64,000 nucleotides of DNA, taken from Virgibacillus subterraneus. Lineage in GTDB: Bacteria; Bacillota; Bacilli; Bacillales; Amphibacillaceae. The notes beneath the pieces were generated by a model. It worked only from the letters and a program-made list of their open reading frames with translations. It ran no database searches and was not told the DNA's origin. Shown piece by piece: positions 40,689 through 50,233 of the stretch. A program made the position numbers and the translations under genes. Location of the stretch: positions 558,001 to 622,000 of the forward strand of contig NZ_FOEH01000001.1 in assembly GCF_900110695.1 (NCBI RefSeq), written 5' to 3'. Position 1 is the stretch's first letter; each line of letters begins with the position of its first letter.

Positions 40689-42806
40689 ATGTCAGCTAAT
40701 GAGTTAAGTAATAAAAGAATAACCAATATAAGTGTTTTAAATAATTCATATGTTATCCATGTGCCCTTGCATAATGATTATGTGAATAAATCTGAGATCT
40801 ACTATTTCGCTTTAACTCATAGATATGGAGAAGAGTTGATTGAGTGTTCATCGTCCATTCAGTCGAAACAAGGTGATTATACAATTATTAACGTATCTTT
40901 TTCATTTGAAGATAACATTGAATTATTTTTAAAAAATGAGATCTGGGATTTAAATTTATTTAAGGAAAAAAATGATGAGTTATTGAAATTAAGAGTAGAA
41001 AGCAATTATGATAATTTACGATTTAACACCATTATTTTAGAAGAAAAAGAAAAAATATTTTACCCTTTTACAACAAAAGAGGGGAATGTTTCATTTAGAA
41101 TTAATGAGTACCAAATGTTTGGTACGTTTGAAGAAGTTTATCTAGAGACAAATAAGCTTATATTTTCTGGGAATTATAACTATCCTCCATTATTTCACAG
41201 CCATGAATATGTAGTGAAAGATGTAAAAGTTATTGTTACAAATAATATCGACGAACAAGAAATTGAAGTATCAATTCAGCAGAATCTCAGGGATGATCTT
41301 TATGATAAATATAATGGTAATGAGATGTTAAAATATGCGGGTTTTAAAGGTGAGTTCAATTTTTTACCGTATGTAATTCTCAATCAGAATAAATACTATA
41401 AGTTTTATGTAGAATTAACTTATGAAAAAGATGGTGCCATACATTCTATTCGTAGTACAAGAGTTCGAATAGACCACTTTGCTAATTCTGCTCAGAAGAA
41501 AATCGTAAACTATAACGAAAGAAAGTTTAAAGTTAAAGTAAAGCCAACCAAGAAGTCGAAATATCTTTCCTTGCAAATTTCCGATTACAAAATAAAGAAA
41601 GAAGTATTTCGAAAGCTAAAATCAGGATGGATAAGACTCAGGAGAAGTAACGCGCTACAAGAGTTGTATAAATATGCTTTTGTTGTGTTAGGTAAATTAC
41701 CAGTGAAACAAAACCTTATTATGTTTGAAAGCTTTTTAGGGAAACAGTATAGTGACAGTCCGAGAGCTATTTACGAATACTTGTTACAACACAAGCCTTC
41801 TTATGAAATGTATTGGAGTGTTGACCGCAGACAATTGAAGTTTTTTGAAGATAAGAACGTTAAATATGTTCGTCGCTTTTCTATAAAGTGGTTATTTTTG
41901 ATGGCTAGAGCGGGTTATTGGGTGTCTAATAGTCGATTACCATTATGGATACCGAAACCAAAACATACAAAATATTTACAGACATGGCACGGAACCCCTT
42001 TAAAGCGTCTAGCTGCTGATATGGATGAAGTTCATATGCCAGGAACAAATACTATTAAATACAAACAAAATTTTCTTAAGGAATCGAGTAAATGGGATTA
42101 TTTAGTTTCCCCTAACGCATACTCAACAGAGATCTTTAAACGGGCGTTTCAATTTGATAAACAAATGATTGAATCCGGATATCCTAGAAACGACTTTTTG
42201 ATAAATTCGAATAATAGCGAAACAATCTCGAAAATTAAAAAGTCAATAAACCTACCAGGGGATAAAAAAGTTATTCTATATGCCCCGACTTGGCGAGATA
42301 ATCAGTTTTATGCAAGAGGAAAATATAAGTTTAATTTAGAGCTTGATTTAGAACGATTGAAGCAAGAATTTGAGGATGAATATATTATCGTTTTGCGTCT
42401 ACATTATTTAGTAGCAGAGAACTTGGACCTTTCAGGATTCGAAGGGTTTGTATATGATTTGTCACATCACGAGGATATTAGAGAGTTATATCTGATTTCT
42501 GATCTATTAATTACTGATTATTCATCAGTGTTCTTTGATTATGCAAACCTAAAACGACCAATATTGTTTTATGTTTATGATATTGAAGATTATCGTGATA
42601 ATTTACGCGGTTTTTACTTTGACTTTGAAGAAAAAGCACCAGGCCCCTTGGTTAGAACAACGGAAGAGGCAATTTCTGCCATTAAGGAGATTGATTATAA
42701 TGGTTTTAAACCATCAGAAACAACTGATGCTTTCTATAAAAAATTTTGTTATCTAGAAGATGGGCATGCTAGTAAGAGGGTTGTAGAGAAAGTATTTCAG
42801 AAATGA
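40689..42806 (+). CDS. tagF: Teichoic acid polymerase, TagF/TarL type
   Basis: A 705-residue enzyme polymerising glycerol-phosphate (or ribitol-phosphate) on the lipid-linked primer at the membrane face. The N-terminal region (about 1-320) is the usual variable beta-rich part with a basic hinge KVKVKPTKKSKY. The C-terminal domain has QTWHGTPLKRLAADM (about 431-445), ESGYPRNDFLI, ILYAPTWRDNQFY, VLRLHYLVAEN and ITDYSSVFFDYANLKRPILFYVYD (about 609-632). GAGGAG precedes the ATG. tagGH follows on the same strand. Confidence 0.88.
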   Translation: MSANELSNKRITNISVLNNSYVIHVPLHNDYVNKSEIYYFALTHRYGEELIECSSSIQSKQGDYTIINVSFSFEDNIELFLKNEIWDLNLFKEKNDELLKLRVESNYDNLRFNTIILEEKEKIFYPFTTKEGNVSFRINEYQMFGTFEEVYLETNKLIFSGNYNYPPLFHSHEYVVKDVKVIVTNNIDEQEIEVSIQQNLRDDLYDKYNGNEMLKYAGFKGEFNFLPYVILNQNKYYKFYVELTYEKDGAIHSIRSTRVRIDHFANSAQKKIVNYNERKFKVKVKPTKKSKYLSLQISDYKIKKEVFRKLKSGWIRLRRSNALQELYKYAFVVLGKLPVKQNLIMFESFLGKQYSDSPRAIYEYLLQHKPSYEMYWSVDRRQLKFFEDKNVKYVRRFSIKWLFLMARAGYWVSNSRLPLWIPKPKHTKYLQTWHGTPLKRLAADMDEVHMPGTNTIKYKQNFLKESSKWDYLVSPNAYSTEIFKRAFQFDKQMIESGYPRNDFLINSNNSETISKIKKSINLPGDKKVILYAPTWRDNQFYARGKYKFNLELDLERLKQEFEDEYIIVLRLHYLVAENLDLSGFEGFVYDLSHHEDIRELYLISDLLITDYSSVFFDYANLKRPILFYVYDIEDYRDNLRGFYFDFEEKAPGPLVRTTEEAISAIKEIDYNGFKPSETTDAFYKKFCYLEDGHASKRVVEKVFQK

Positions 42807-42807
42807 T

Positions 42808-42848
42808 TAAAAAGACTTATGGCTTTGCATAAGCATGAGTCTTTTTAA
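42808..42848 (+). terminator. Intrinsic terminator of tagF
   Basis: AAAAAGACTTATG and CATGAGTCTTTTT form a stem with one mispair, ending in T residues. Confidence 0.75.
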
Positions 42849-42939
42849 TATTGTCTTTTGTAATTGTAAATTGTATAATTTAGTAATGCATGAATGAATT
42901 TAAGAAGTCCTATTAAATGAGTTTGAGAGGTCGCGTTTT

Positions 42940-43767
42940 ATGAAAGCTGCAATAACAGTTTTAAAAGAACAATTTATGAATTTCTATTTGATAAAAAGAC
43001 TTTCATTATATGAAATGAAAAGTAAAAATAGAAATAATTATTTGGGAATGGTTTGGGAAGTTATAAATCCCAGTATACAAGTTCTGATATACTGGTTTGT
43101 TTTTGGTACACTCAGAAATCGAGCCCCGGTAGAGGTTTACCCTGGAGTGGAAGTGAAATTCTTTTATTGGCTATTGGCAGGGTTTATTTTATGGATATTC
43201 TTCTTCAAGTCCACTATCGATGGTTCAAAGTCAATCTACAGCAGATTACGATTGTTGTCTAAGATGAATTTTCCAATGAGTATAATCCCTAATTTTGTGA
43301 TTTTCTCTCATTTTTACGTTCATTTATTAATGCTCGGCATAACGATAATAATTTTTCAAATTGCCGGTTTCTTTATAAATATTTACTATTTACAGCTGAT
43401 CTACTTTATTTTCGCAACATTTAGTTTCATATTTGCTGTAACCCTTATAATATCAACAGTTTCAACGATAATAAGAGATGTACACATGTTTTTAAGTTCT
43501 ACGCTACGAATGGGTTTATATTTTTCTGGAGTATTATGGCCGTTAGCGATTTTGGATAGATTTCCATCTATTATAACGGATATTATGATGCTAAACCCAT
43601 TGTACTATTTAATTGAAGGATATAGGGCGGCTTTGTTTGGTACAGAGTGGTATTTTATTGTTAATTGGGAATATACGTTATACTTTTGGGCAATAGTAAT
43701 CGTATTTTTCATATTTGGCTCTATATTACATTTGAAATTTAGGAGACACTTTATTGACTACTTATAA
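42940..43767 (+). CDS. tagG: Teichoic acid ABC exporter permease TagG
   Basis: A 275-residue ABC-2 permease with six helices. The amphipathic N-terminus YEMKSKNRNNYLGMVWEVINPSIQVLIYWFVFG (about residues 24-56) is the TagG/RfbA pattern, and LNPLYYLIEGYRAALFG (about 213-229) is the conserved C-terminal block. GAGAGG precedes the ATG. With tagH 15 bases downstream it forms the complex moving undecaprenyl-linked teichoic acid across the membrane. Confidence 0.93.
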   Translation: MKAAITVLKEQFMNFYLIKRLSLYEMKSKNRNNYLGMVWEVINPSIQVLIYWFVFGTLRNRAPVEVYPGVEVKFFYWLLAGFILWIFFFKSTIDGSKSIYSRLRLLSKMNFPMSIIPNFVIFSHFYVHLLMLGITIIIFQIAGFFINIYYLQLIYFIFATFSFIFAVTLIISTVSTIIRDVHMFLSSTLRMGLYFSGVLWPLAILDRFPSIITDIMMLNPLYYLIEGYRAALFGTEWYFIVNWEYTLYFWAIVIVFFIFGSILHLKFRRHFIDYL

Positions 43768-43782
43768 AGGTTTGGGATTACA

Positions 43783-44583
43783 ATGGAAAAATCGATAATT
43801 GTAAAAAACATTACAAAAAAATATAAACTATATAATGGAACAAAGGAACGTTTATTAGATTTAATTACTCCAAAAGACTATGGGGAAGATTTTTATGCCT
43901 TAAAAGATGTGAATTTCGAAGCTGATAAAGGTGATGTTGTTGGGTTTATTGGTATAAATGGATCGGGAAAGTCAACCTTATCCAATATTGTTGCAGGAAT
44001 TGTTCCTGAAACATCGGGTAGTGTCCAGGTGAATGGTCAAGCATCTCTAATAGCAGTTGCATCTGGATTGAAAGGTGACTTAACTGGACGTGACAATATT
44101 GAACTTAAATGCTTAATGCTCGGTTTAAATAAAAAAGAGATCAAAGAACTCGAACCAGAAATTATCGAGTTTTCTGAACTAGAAAAATTTATAGACCAAC
44201 CGGTTAAATCGTATTCAAGTGGCATGAAGTCACGTCTTGGTTTTGCAATTTCTGTAAATGTTGATCCAGATATATTAATAATTGATGAAGCATTGTCTGT
44301 TGGTGATAAAGCTTTTTCAGAAAAGAGCCTAGATAAAATGATGGAATTTAAAGAAATGGGAAAAACCATGATTTTTGTGAGTCACTCGATTGGACAGATG
44401 AAGAAATTTTGTGAAAAAATTCTTTGGCTAGAATATGGAATGGTGAAAGAATATGGACCTGTTGAAGAAGTTATGCCTAAATATGAGGCATTTTTAAAAG
44501 ACTTCAAGAAAATGTCGAGAAAACAACGTCTAAGATATAAAAGAAGAGCCTTAAAAAGTCAAAATCAGAAACAAATGTCCTAA
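43783..44583 (+). CDS. tagH: Teichoic acid ABC exporter ATPase TagH (short form)
   Basis: A 266-residue ABC ATPase. Walker A is GINGSGKST (residues 57-65), the signature is YSSGMKSRLGFAISV (about 145-159), Walker B is ILIIDEALSVGD, and the H-loop is IFVSHSIGQMK. A basic tail ends the protein. B. subtilis TagH has 527 residues because of a C-terminal extension with a membrane helix and SH3-like part; this copy has only the ATPase, as in TarH of staphylococci. AAAGG precedes the ATG. Confidence 0.92.
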   Translation: MEKSIIVKNITKKYKLYNGTKERLLDLITPKDYGEDFYALKDVNFEADKGDVVGFIGINGSGKSTLSNIVAGIVPETSGSVQVNGQASLIAVASGLKGDLTGRDNIELKCLMLGLNKKEIKELEPEIIEFSELEKFIDQPVKSYSSGMKSRLGFAISVNVDPDILIIDEALSVGDKAFSEKSLDKMMEFKEMGKTMIFVSHSIGQMKKFCEKILWLEYGMVKEYGPVEEVMPKYEAFLKDFKKMSRKQRLRYKRRALKSQNQKQMS

Positions 44584-44614
44584 ACAATAAGTCAGAAGAC
44601 AAAGGAGAAACATT

Positions 44615-45625
44615 ATGGAGGTTCTGGTTACTGGTGGTACCGGGTATATTGGAAGTCACACTGTAGTCGAATTACTAAATAAGGGTCACAAAGTTTTAAT
44701 TGCTGATAACCTGAGCAACAGTAGTAAAACTGTGATTAATCGTATCGAAGAGATTACAGAGAATCAAGTTACTCCATATTTCATCGATTTAGTAAACAAA
44801 GAAGATTTAGATCAAGTTTTTAAACAAAATAAAATTGATGCAGTTATACACTTTGCAGGGTATAAGGCTGTAGGAGAATCAGTTGAAAAACCTTTAAAAT
44901 ATTATAAGAATAACTTAGAGAGTACATTAAATCTCTGTGAAGTTATGGAGAATAATGGGGTGTATAACCTTATTTTTAGTTCCTCGGCAACAGTTTATGG
45001 CAAACCGGATAGTTTTCCAATAAAAGAATCGTTTTCTACCAAGGCATATAATCCATATGGCAGAAGTAAACTTATGATTGAAGAAATATTAACTGATCTA
45101 TCAAGCTCCAATGATAAATGGAATATTTCACTCCTGCGTTATTTTAACCCAGTAGGAGCACACAAAAGTGGCAAAATAGGTGAAGATCCAAATGGTATAC
45201 CTAATAACCTAATGCCGTATATTACACAAGTAGCTGTTGGTAAGTTAAAAGAATTAAAAATTTTTGGGGATAATTATAATACAATAGATGGAACAGGCGT
45301 TAGGGATTATATTCATGTTGTTGATTTGGCTAAAGGGCATTTAAAAGCGATTGAAAAAATTGATGCTAATAATGGAATGGAAATCTATAATTTAGGTACA
45401 GGTCACGGATATAGTGTAAAGCAAGTTATTGATGCCTTTGAAAAGGCATCGGGGAAACAAATTAAATATAGTATTGTGGATCGCAGACCAGGAGATATCA
45501 GTACATCATACGCTGATTCGTCAAAAGCTTTTAATCAACTTGGATGGAAAGCTGAAAAAGATATACATGATATGTGCAGAGATGCATGGAATTGGCAAGA
45601 AATGAACCCTAATGGCTATGAATAA
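44615..45625 (+). CDS. galE: UDP-glucose 4-epimerase GalE
   Basis: A 336-residue extended-SDR enzyme interconverting UDP-glucose and UDP-galactose (possibly the N-acetyl forms too). NAD site VTGGTGYIGSH (residues 5-15), catalytic serine region SSSATVYG (about 122-129) and YGRSK (about 147-151) are intact. GVRDYIHVVDLAKGHL lies in the C-terminal part. AAAGGAG precedes the ATG. It follows tagH by 31 bases and is likely in the same operon, suggesting galactose or GalNAc in the wall polymer. Confidence 0.93.
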   Translation: MEVLVTGGTGYIGSHTVVELLNKGHKVLIADNLSNSSKTVINRIEEITENQVTPYFIDLVNKEDLDQVFKQNKIDAVIHFAGYKAVGESVEKPLKYYKNNLESTLNLCEVMENNGVYNLIFSSSATVYGKPDSFPIKESFSTKAYNPYGRSKLMIEEILTDLSSSNDKWNISLLRYFNPVGAHKSGKIGEDPNGIPNNLMPYITQVAVGKLKELKIFGDNYNTIDGTGVRDYIHVVDLAKGHLKAIEKIDANNGMEIYNLGTGHGYSVKQVIDAFEKASGKQIKYSIVDRRPGDISTSYADSSKAFNQLGWKAEKDIHDMCRDAWNWQEMNPNGYE

Positions 45626-45741
45626 TTAAGAAATATTTTGATTGCTTGGAAGGACTATTTTATGTGTCAAAAGAAATTGACACACTAAATATGTTTTCAT
45701 AGAATATAAAGGTATATATTTTAATCTTGTGGAGGGATAAC

Positions 45742-46485
45742 GTGGACTCAAAAAAATTTGTGTTTATATGTGGGTTGCATCGTAGCGGAACAACATTATT
45801 ATTTCGATTACTTAGAGAGCATAATCAAATTAGCGGTTTCCAAAATACAGGGGTTCCGAGAGATGAGGGGCAGCATCTTCAGACAGTTTTCACCCCAGCC
45901 AAGAAACATGGTGGTCCTGGCTTGTTCGCATTTGACAAAGACGCTTATTTAACTGAGAAGTCTGCGTTAATTACACCTGAAAACAAAGAAAAGTTATATG
46001 ATGAGTGGTCTAAATATTGGGATTTATCTAAACCAATTTTGATAGAAAAGTCACCTCCAAGTATTATTAGGACACGTTTTTTTCAAGAAATGTTTTCGAA
46101 TTCCTACTTTATTGTAATTAAAAGACATCCTATTGCGGTATCTTTTGCTACCAATGCGTTTTCTAAGAAAACAGTAGATTTAGAAAAGTTAATTGAACAC
46201 TGGCTAGTGTCACAAAAGCAGGTGGAAAGGGACCTTCCATTGCTTGATAGAGCTATGGAGATTAAATATGAAGATCTAGTGGCTGACTCCGATAATGTAT
46301 TAAGCACAATTTCTGATTTTATTGGTGTGGACTCAATTGAACCATCTTTACCAATTAAGCCAAATACCAATAGTAAATATCAAGAACAATGGATGGAGTT
46401 ATCCCAAGAAAAAAGAAATAATATTGCCGAAAAATATGAGAAGGAAATTAATGCATTTGGGTATAGTTTCAGTGAAATTCCATAA
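45742..46485 (+). CDS. Sulfotransferase-family protein B
   Basis: A 247-residue PAPS-type sulfotransferase. FICGLHRSGTTLLFRLLREH (residues 6-25) is the 5'-phosphosulfate loop, and VIKRHPIAVSFATNAFSKK (about 132-150) the 3'-phosphate motif. KPILIEKSPPSIIRTRFFQEMF lies between. I choose GTG 45742 (MDSKKF) because GGAGGG ends seven bases before it; the TTG at 45727 lies upstream of that site. It follows galE after 116 bases. Its stop is four bases before the second long structured repeat. The acceptor is unknown. Confidence 0.82.
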   Translation: MDSKKFVFICGLHRSGTTLLFRLLREHNQISGFQNTGVPRDEGQHLQTVFTPAKKHGGPGLFAFDKDAYLTEKSALITPENKEKLYDEWSKYWDLSKPILIEKSPPSIIRTRFFQEMFSNSYFIVIKRHPIAVSFATNAFSKKTVDLEKLIEHWLVSQKQVERDLPLLDRAMEIKYEDLVADSDNVLSTISDFIGVDSIEPSLPIKPNTNSKYQEQWMELSQEKRNNIAEKYEKEINAFGYSFSEIP

Positions 46486-46489
46486 GTAG

Positions 46490-46802
46490 GAACAAAAGCG
46501 CAAGCGCCTGTTCAGCGCCGTATGGACTGCGCCCGCGCATCGCGGGTGGGTCGACGTTGCCGCGCAAAGCGGCGGTCTTAGTCGATCTTCCTTTTCCCTG
46601 AGATAAAGGATACACGAAGAGCGTAAGCTGCCCCACAGGACGTGGGGTAGTTCGACGTTGCCACAGGATGTGGTGGTTTTAGTCGAACATCCTTTAGTTC
46701 TTATCGTAGACACGGGGAGGGAAGTCCACTAGGCGCTAGGCGCTGGAGCTGGACGTCGCTGATTCGGAAGTCCAGTTATCAACAGCACTTAAATTTTATA
46801 GT
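46490..46802 (+). repeat. Long structured interspersed repeat, copy 2 (313 bp)
   Basis: It shares the ends and most of the body of 21805-22058 but carries an extra module at about 46622-46700. That module repeats the hairpin plan of the preceding one with different arm sequences (GCCCCACAGGACGTGGGGT in place of GCCCGCGCATCGCGGGT, and TTGCCACAGGATGTGGTGG in place of TTGCCGCGCAAAGCGGCGG). The paired changes preserve the stems. It lies four bases after a stop codon and before a terminator, as copy 1 does. Confidence 0.85.
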
Positions 46803-46815
46803 ACGCTAAACAGTA

Positions 46816-46852
46816 AAAAAGTGACTAATCATATTATGGTTAGTCACTTTTA
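46816..46852. terminator. Bidirectional intrinsic terminator
   Basis: AAAAGTGACTAA and TTAGTCACTTTT form a perfect 12-base stem, T-rich in both directions, serving the sulfotransferase B transcript and the convergent GDPD gene. Confidence 0.85.
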
Positions 46853-46863
46853 AAAATACTTAC

Positions 46864-47580
46864 TTACTCCCCAAATATCTTGGGGTTATTCGAAAATACA
46901 CCATCCACTCCATATTCTAACAATTGTTCATACCTTTCCATATCACTAACCGTGAACGGATAAACTGAATATCCATTTCGTTTGCATTCATGAACAAACG
47001 TCTGATCAACATACACATGATTGGGATGAATGCTCCTGATATTCAAGCCACTAGTTTTGGCATAGTTCCATGGATTTAGTATGCGATAGTAGAACAGCAT
47101 GCCGAGTGGTATTTCTGAGTTAATTTCTTGAACCCTCTTTAATGCTGCGTGATCAAATGAAGAGATAATCAGATTATTGAGTCTGTGATACTCAGTAAGT
47201 GTGTTAAGTAGAATTTGCTCAATACCCTCATAAATTACAGGTATATTTTTTATTTCAATATTTAACAATAAATCTGCTGGGCATATTTCTAGAACCTCTT
47301 CAAGTGCAGGAAGAGTGACGCCTTTAAATTCCTCACCAAATGTTTTTCCTACATCAATCTGTTTTATTTCTTCAAACGTATAATCGTTAATCTGTCCTTC
47401 TACACCTTTATTAAATCGGAAAAATTTGTAGTCATGACATACGACAAGGTGATTATCTTTAGAAAGCTGTACATCTAATTCTAAAGCCTTAGCGCCATTG
47501 TTAATAGCCTTGTGAAAAGCCGGTAATGTATTTTCTGGTGCTTCAGTCAATGAGCCACGGTGGGCGAAATTTAGAATCAA
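46864..47580 (-). CDS. Cytosolic glycerophosphodiester phosphodiesterase (GDPD/UgpQ type)
   Basis: A 238-residue TIM-barrel enzyme that hydrolyses glycerophosphodiesters to glycerol-3-phosphate and an alcohol. Catalytic blocks: FAHRGSLTEAPENTLPAF (residues 5-22), LELDVQLSKDNHLVVCHD (about 38-55) and LLNIEIKN (about 105-112). No signal peptide is present, so it acts inside the cell, unlike the secreted teichoic-acid-degrading GlpQ. The start is TTG 47580 with AGGAGTG upstream. It may recycle glycerol-phosphate for CDP-glycerol synthesis. Confidence 0.9.
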   Translation of the reverse strand: MILNFAHRGSLTEAPENTLPAFHKAINNGAKALELDVQLSKDNHLVVCHDYKFFRFNKGVEGQINDYTFEEIKQIDVGKTFGEEFKGVTLPALEEVLEICPADLLLNIEIKNIPVIYEGIEQILLNTLTEYHRLNNLIISSFDHAALKRVQEINSEIPLGMLFYYRILNPWNYAKTSGLNIRSIHPNHVYVDQTFVHECKRNGYSVYPFTVSDMERYEQLLEYGVDGVFSNNPKIFGE

Positions 47581-47844
47581 GTTGAGTACACTCCTTATCT
47601 TTTCTGAGTAAATAATAACATAATAGCAAGGTTAATTGTTCTTTTTATTTTTTATATTTCTTTCCATAGAATACGCATTATTTTTTCATGAAGGGGGTAT
47701 ATTACAAGAGATTGTAAGTATCACTTCATCTTCTGTTTTGGGTAGCAAGTTTTCTTTATGTAGTTTATAATAAATATTTAGTGTGAAACAAATTCTCCAA
47801 TTAATCGTCTATAAAGGTAAGAGATAAAAATTGAGGTGGGCTAA

Positions 47845-48900
47845 ATGGTAAAGATTGTAATATTAGCCTTTTTATTGATGCTTGTTTCATTAATCATCAC
47901 GCCGATGTTTATAAGATTTGCATTAAAAATGAATGCTACAGATAAACCAAATCACAGAAAAATGCATACGGCCCCGATACCGACATTGGGTGGTTTAGCT
48001 ATTTTTATTAGTTTTTTAATTGGGTTACTTATACTTCAGCCAGCAAGTGAGTATCACCTCCCCATTATTAGTGGTGCTCTTATAATAATTTTGCTTGGCT
48101 TCTTTGATGATGTTTATAATTTATCGCCGAGAATTAAGTTTATAGTTCAACTAGCTGTGGCATCATTAGTTGTCTTTTGGGGAGGACTACAAGTTGAATT
48201 TATTAACCTGCCGTTTGGTGGACAGATCGAGTTTGGTTTTTTGAGCTCAATCGTAACGCTTCTGTGGATTGTAGGAATTACAAATGCGATTAACTTAATT
48301 GATGGATTAGATGGATTAGCTGCAGGTGTATCAGCTATTGCGCTTTTTACGATTGCTGGAATGGCAGTTATTATGGGAAACGTTTATGTAGCGACAATGG
48401 CTCTTATTTTATTTTTCAGTACGGTAGGGTTTTTGCGTTATAATTTTTATCCGGCAAAAATCTTTATGGGTGATACAGGTGCGCTTTTCCTCGGGTACAT
48501 GATTTCAGTGTTAGCCTTATTAGGGTTCAAAAATGTAACTATTATTTCATTTATTATACCAATTTTTATTCTAGGTGTACCAATATCAGACACGTTAATT
48601 GCTATCGTGCGACGATACATAAATAAGCAGCCGTTATCCCGCCCAGATAGTTCACATTTGCATCATAGTCTGGTGAAGTCTGGATTCACCCATAAACAAA
48701 CAGTATTATTCATTTATGCGCTTAGTACTATGTTCAGTTTATCGGCGATACTATTTTCGATGACAACAGTATGGGGATCCATTTTAATCTTTTCTATTTC
48801 ATTATTAGCAATCCAAATTTTAATTGAAAATCTTGAGATGATTAATAGCGAATTTAAACCATTAACGAACTTCATAAAAGGTATAAGGCAAAAATCATAA
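47845..48900 (+). CDS. tagO: Undecaprenyl-phosphate sugar-1-phosphate transferase TagO/WecA type (copy 2)
   Basis: A 351-residue MraY/WecA enzyme with about eleven helices, paralogous to 17854-18930. Motifs: ATDKPNHRKMHTAPIPTLGG (about residues 32-51), FFDDVYNLSPRIKF, INLIDGLDGLAAG (about 149-161), FMGDTGALFLGY and PDSSHLHHSLVKSGFTH. GAGGTGG precedes the ATG. It sits next to the LCP and tagA genes, so this copy may be the dedicated teichoic acid initiator, with copy 1 serving another polymer; the reverse is possible. Confidence 0.9.
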   Translation: MVKIVILAFLLMLVSLIITPMFIRFALKMNATDKPNHRKMHTAPIPTLGGLAIFISFLIGLLILQPASEYHLPIISGALIIILLGFFDDVYNLSPRIKFIVQLAVASLVVFWGGLQVEFINLPFGGQIEFGFLSSIVTLLWIVGITNAINLIDGLDGLAAGVSAIALFTIAGMAVIMGNVYVATMALILFFSTVGFLRYNFYPAKIFMGDTGALFLGYMISVLALLGFKNVTIISFIIPIFILGVPISDTLIAIVRRYINKQPLSRPDSSHLHHSLVKSGFTHKQTVLFIYALSTMFSLSAILFSMTTVWGSILIFSISLLAIQILIENLEMINSEFKPLTNFIKGIRQKS

Positions 48901-48902
48901 TA

Positions 48903-48936
48903 TAAAAGCTGCTAGCCATTGGCTAGCAGCTTTTGT
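48903..48936. terminator. Bidirectional terminator between tagO copy 2 and the LCP gene
   Basis: AAAAGCTGCTAGCC and GGCTAGCAGCTTTT form a perfect 14-base stem around ATT. Confidence 0.9.
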
Positions 48937-48937
48937 A

Positions 48938-49981
48938 TTAATATGAATTATCGGATGAATCACCAGTCGCTGTAGAAGTCTCATCTGAGTCAGAAGCGGT
49001 TGCCGAGCTGTCAATTTCCAAATGCTGTTTAAACATTTCTTTTGTTTCAGTTAATGCAACATCATCCAATTGCCAGTAATACGTATCGCCTGGTTGATAG
49101 TCACGACCTTCAAGCGTATAGGTTTCAAAGTCAAGGTTTCCTCCACCTGTCCCGTAAGAAATAAAACTTTTCATTTCGCTGAATGTCATGTTTGTCGCCA
49201 TATTCTTACCGACAGCCTCAATTATATTGTCATATTTTAAGATGGAATCTATTGAAACTGCTTTTTTAATCACGGATTTAATAATCTCTTGTTGTCGTTT
49301 ACCGCGTTCAATATCGTTATCATACTTCCTTGTTCGAGCAAGGGCAAGTGCTTCTTCGCCATTTAAATCCTGCTCCCCTGGTAACAGATGAACGGCTCCT
49401 TCAACATCGCTTGAGTTTTGCTCATATAGTTCATAAGGAACATCAACTGTAATGCCATTTACCGCATCCACAACATCGATGAAAGCTTCGAAATTAAGTT
49501 TCACATAATAATCAACCGGAATATCCATTAGGTTTTCTACTGTTTTAACTGTTGCATCCATTCCACCGTAGGCATGAGCATGGTTAATTTTTGTCTCATA
49601 ACCAACTTCCGGAATATAAACGAATGAATCTCTTGGGATACTGAGCATTTTCACACTTTTATCTTCCTTGTTCAAAGTTGCCAGCATTAGTGTGTCCGTT
49701 CTAGAGCTGTTCGAATTACTGCGGACATCACTAGCATCAACACCTGCAATCAGAATAGAAACATTGTCCTCACTAGGATCAACTTCCTTTTCACGCAGGT
49801 CTGATTTGTCTCTGCCATCCTCCTTGTAGGAATCAGATAATACAGTATCAGCTTTCACGTACAAATACGCTCCATATGACAGGCCGATAAATGCTATGAT
49901 AACTGGTATTAGTATAAAATAAGCTCGTTTTCGAAGTTTACGCTTCTTATTTCTCCTTATAAGTCTTGATTTTTCAGACAT
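48938..49981 (-). CDS. LytR-CpsA-Psr (LCP) family glycopolymer ligase
   Basis: A 347-residue membrane-anchored enzyme attaching teichoic acids or capsule to peptidoglycan. A basic cytosolic start RRNKKRKLRKR is followed by one helix (about residues 20-40). The LCP domain shows ILIAGVDASDVRSNSNSSRTDTLM (about 77-100), SIPRDSFVYIP, KINHAHAYGG and ALARTRKYDNDIERGKRQQEII (about 215-236), with the conserved arginines and aspartates. A serine/threonine-rich tail follows (about 330-347). GAGGGG precedes the ATG. Confidence 0.9.
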   Translation of the reverse strand: MSEKSRLIRRNKKRKLRKRAYFILIPVIIAFIGLSYGAYLYVKADTVLSDSYKEDGRDKSDLREKEVDPSEDNVSILIAGVDASDVRSNSNSSRTDTLMLATLNKEDKSVKMLSIPRDSFVYIPEVGYETKINHAHAYGGMDATVKTVENLMDIPVDYYVKLNFEAFIDVVDAVNGITVDVPYELYEQNSSDVEGAVHLLPGEQDLNGEEALALARTRKYDNDIERGKRQQEIIKSVIKKAVSIDSILKYDNIIEAVGKNMATNMTFSEMKSFISYGTGGGNLDFETYTLEGRDYQPGDTYYWQLDDVALTETKEMFKQHLEIDSSATASDSDETSTATGDSSDNSY

Positions 49982-50233
49982 AAAAAATTCCCCTCTTGTA
50001 CGTAATTTATATATAGTATATGTTTATTAGGAAAATAAAACATTTAATGATATCATAATCCAAAAGTCTTTAAAAACTTTACAATCGCTTAACGAAAAAC
50101 TATTCTTTATTTTACTATGAATAGGCTTTTTAGTAAATTCTTTTTTTATTACATTCTTATTAGAAGAATATTTCAGATTGAAATTAAAAATCCATATATA
50201 TTAGACGAATGAGAGCAGGAAAGGTTGCAAAAT

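Noticed and set aside
45663-45684. Inverted repeat TGTGTCAA ... TTGACACA after galE as a terminator
   Set aside because: Good symmetry but no T tract on either side; left unassigned, possibly an operator.
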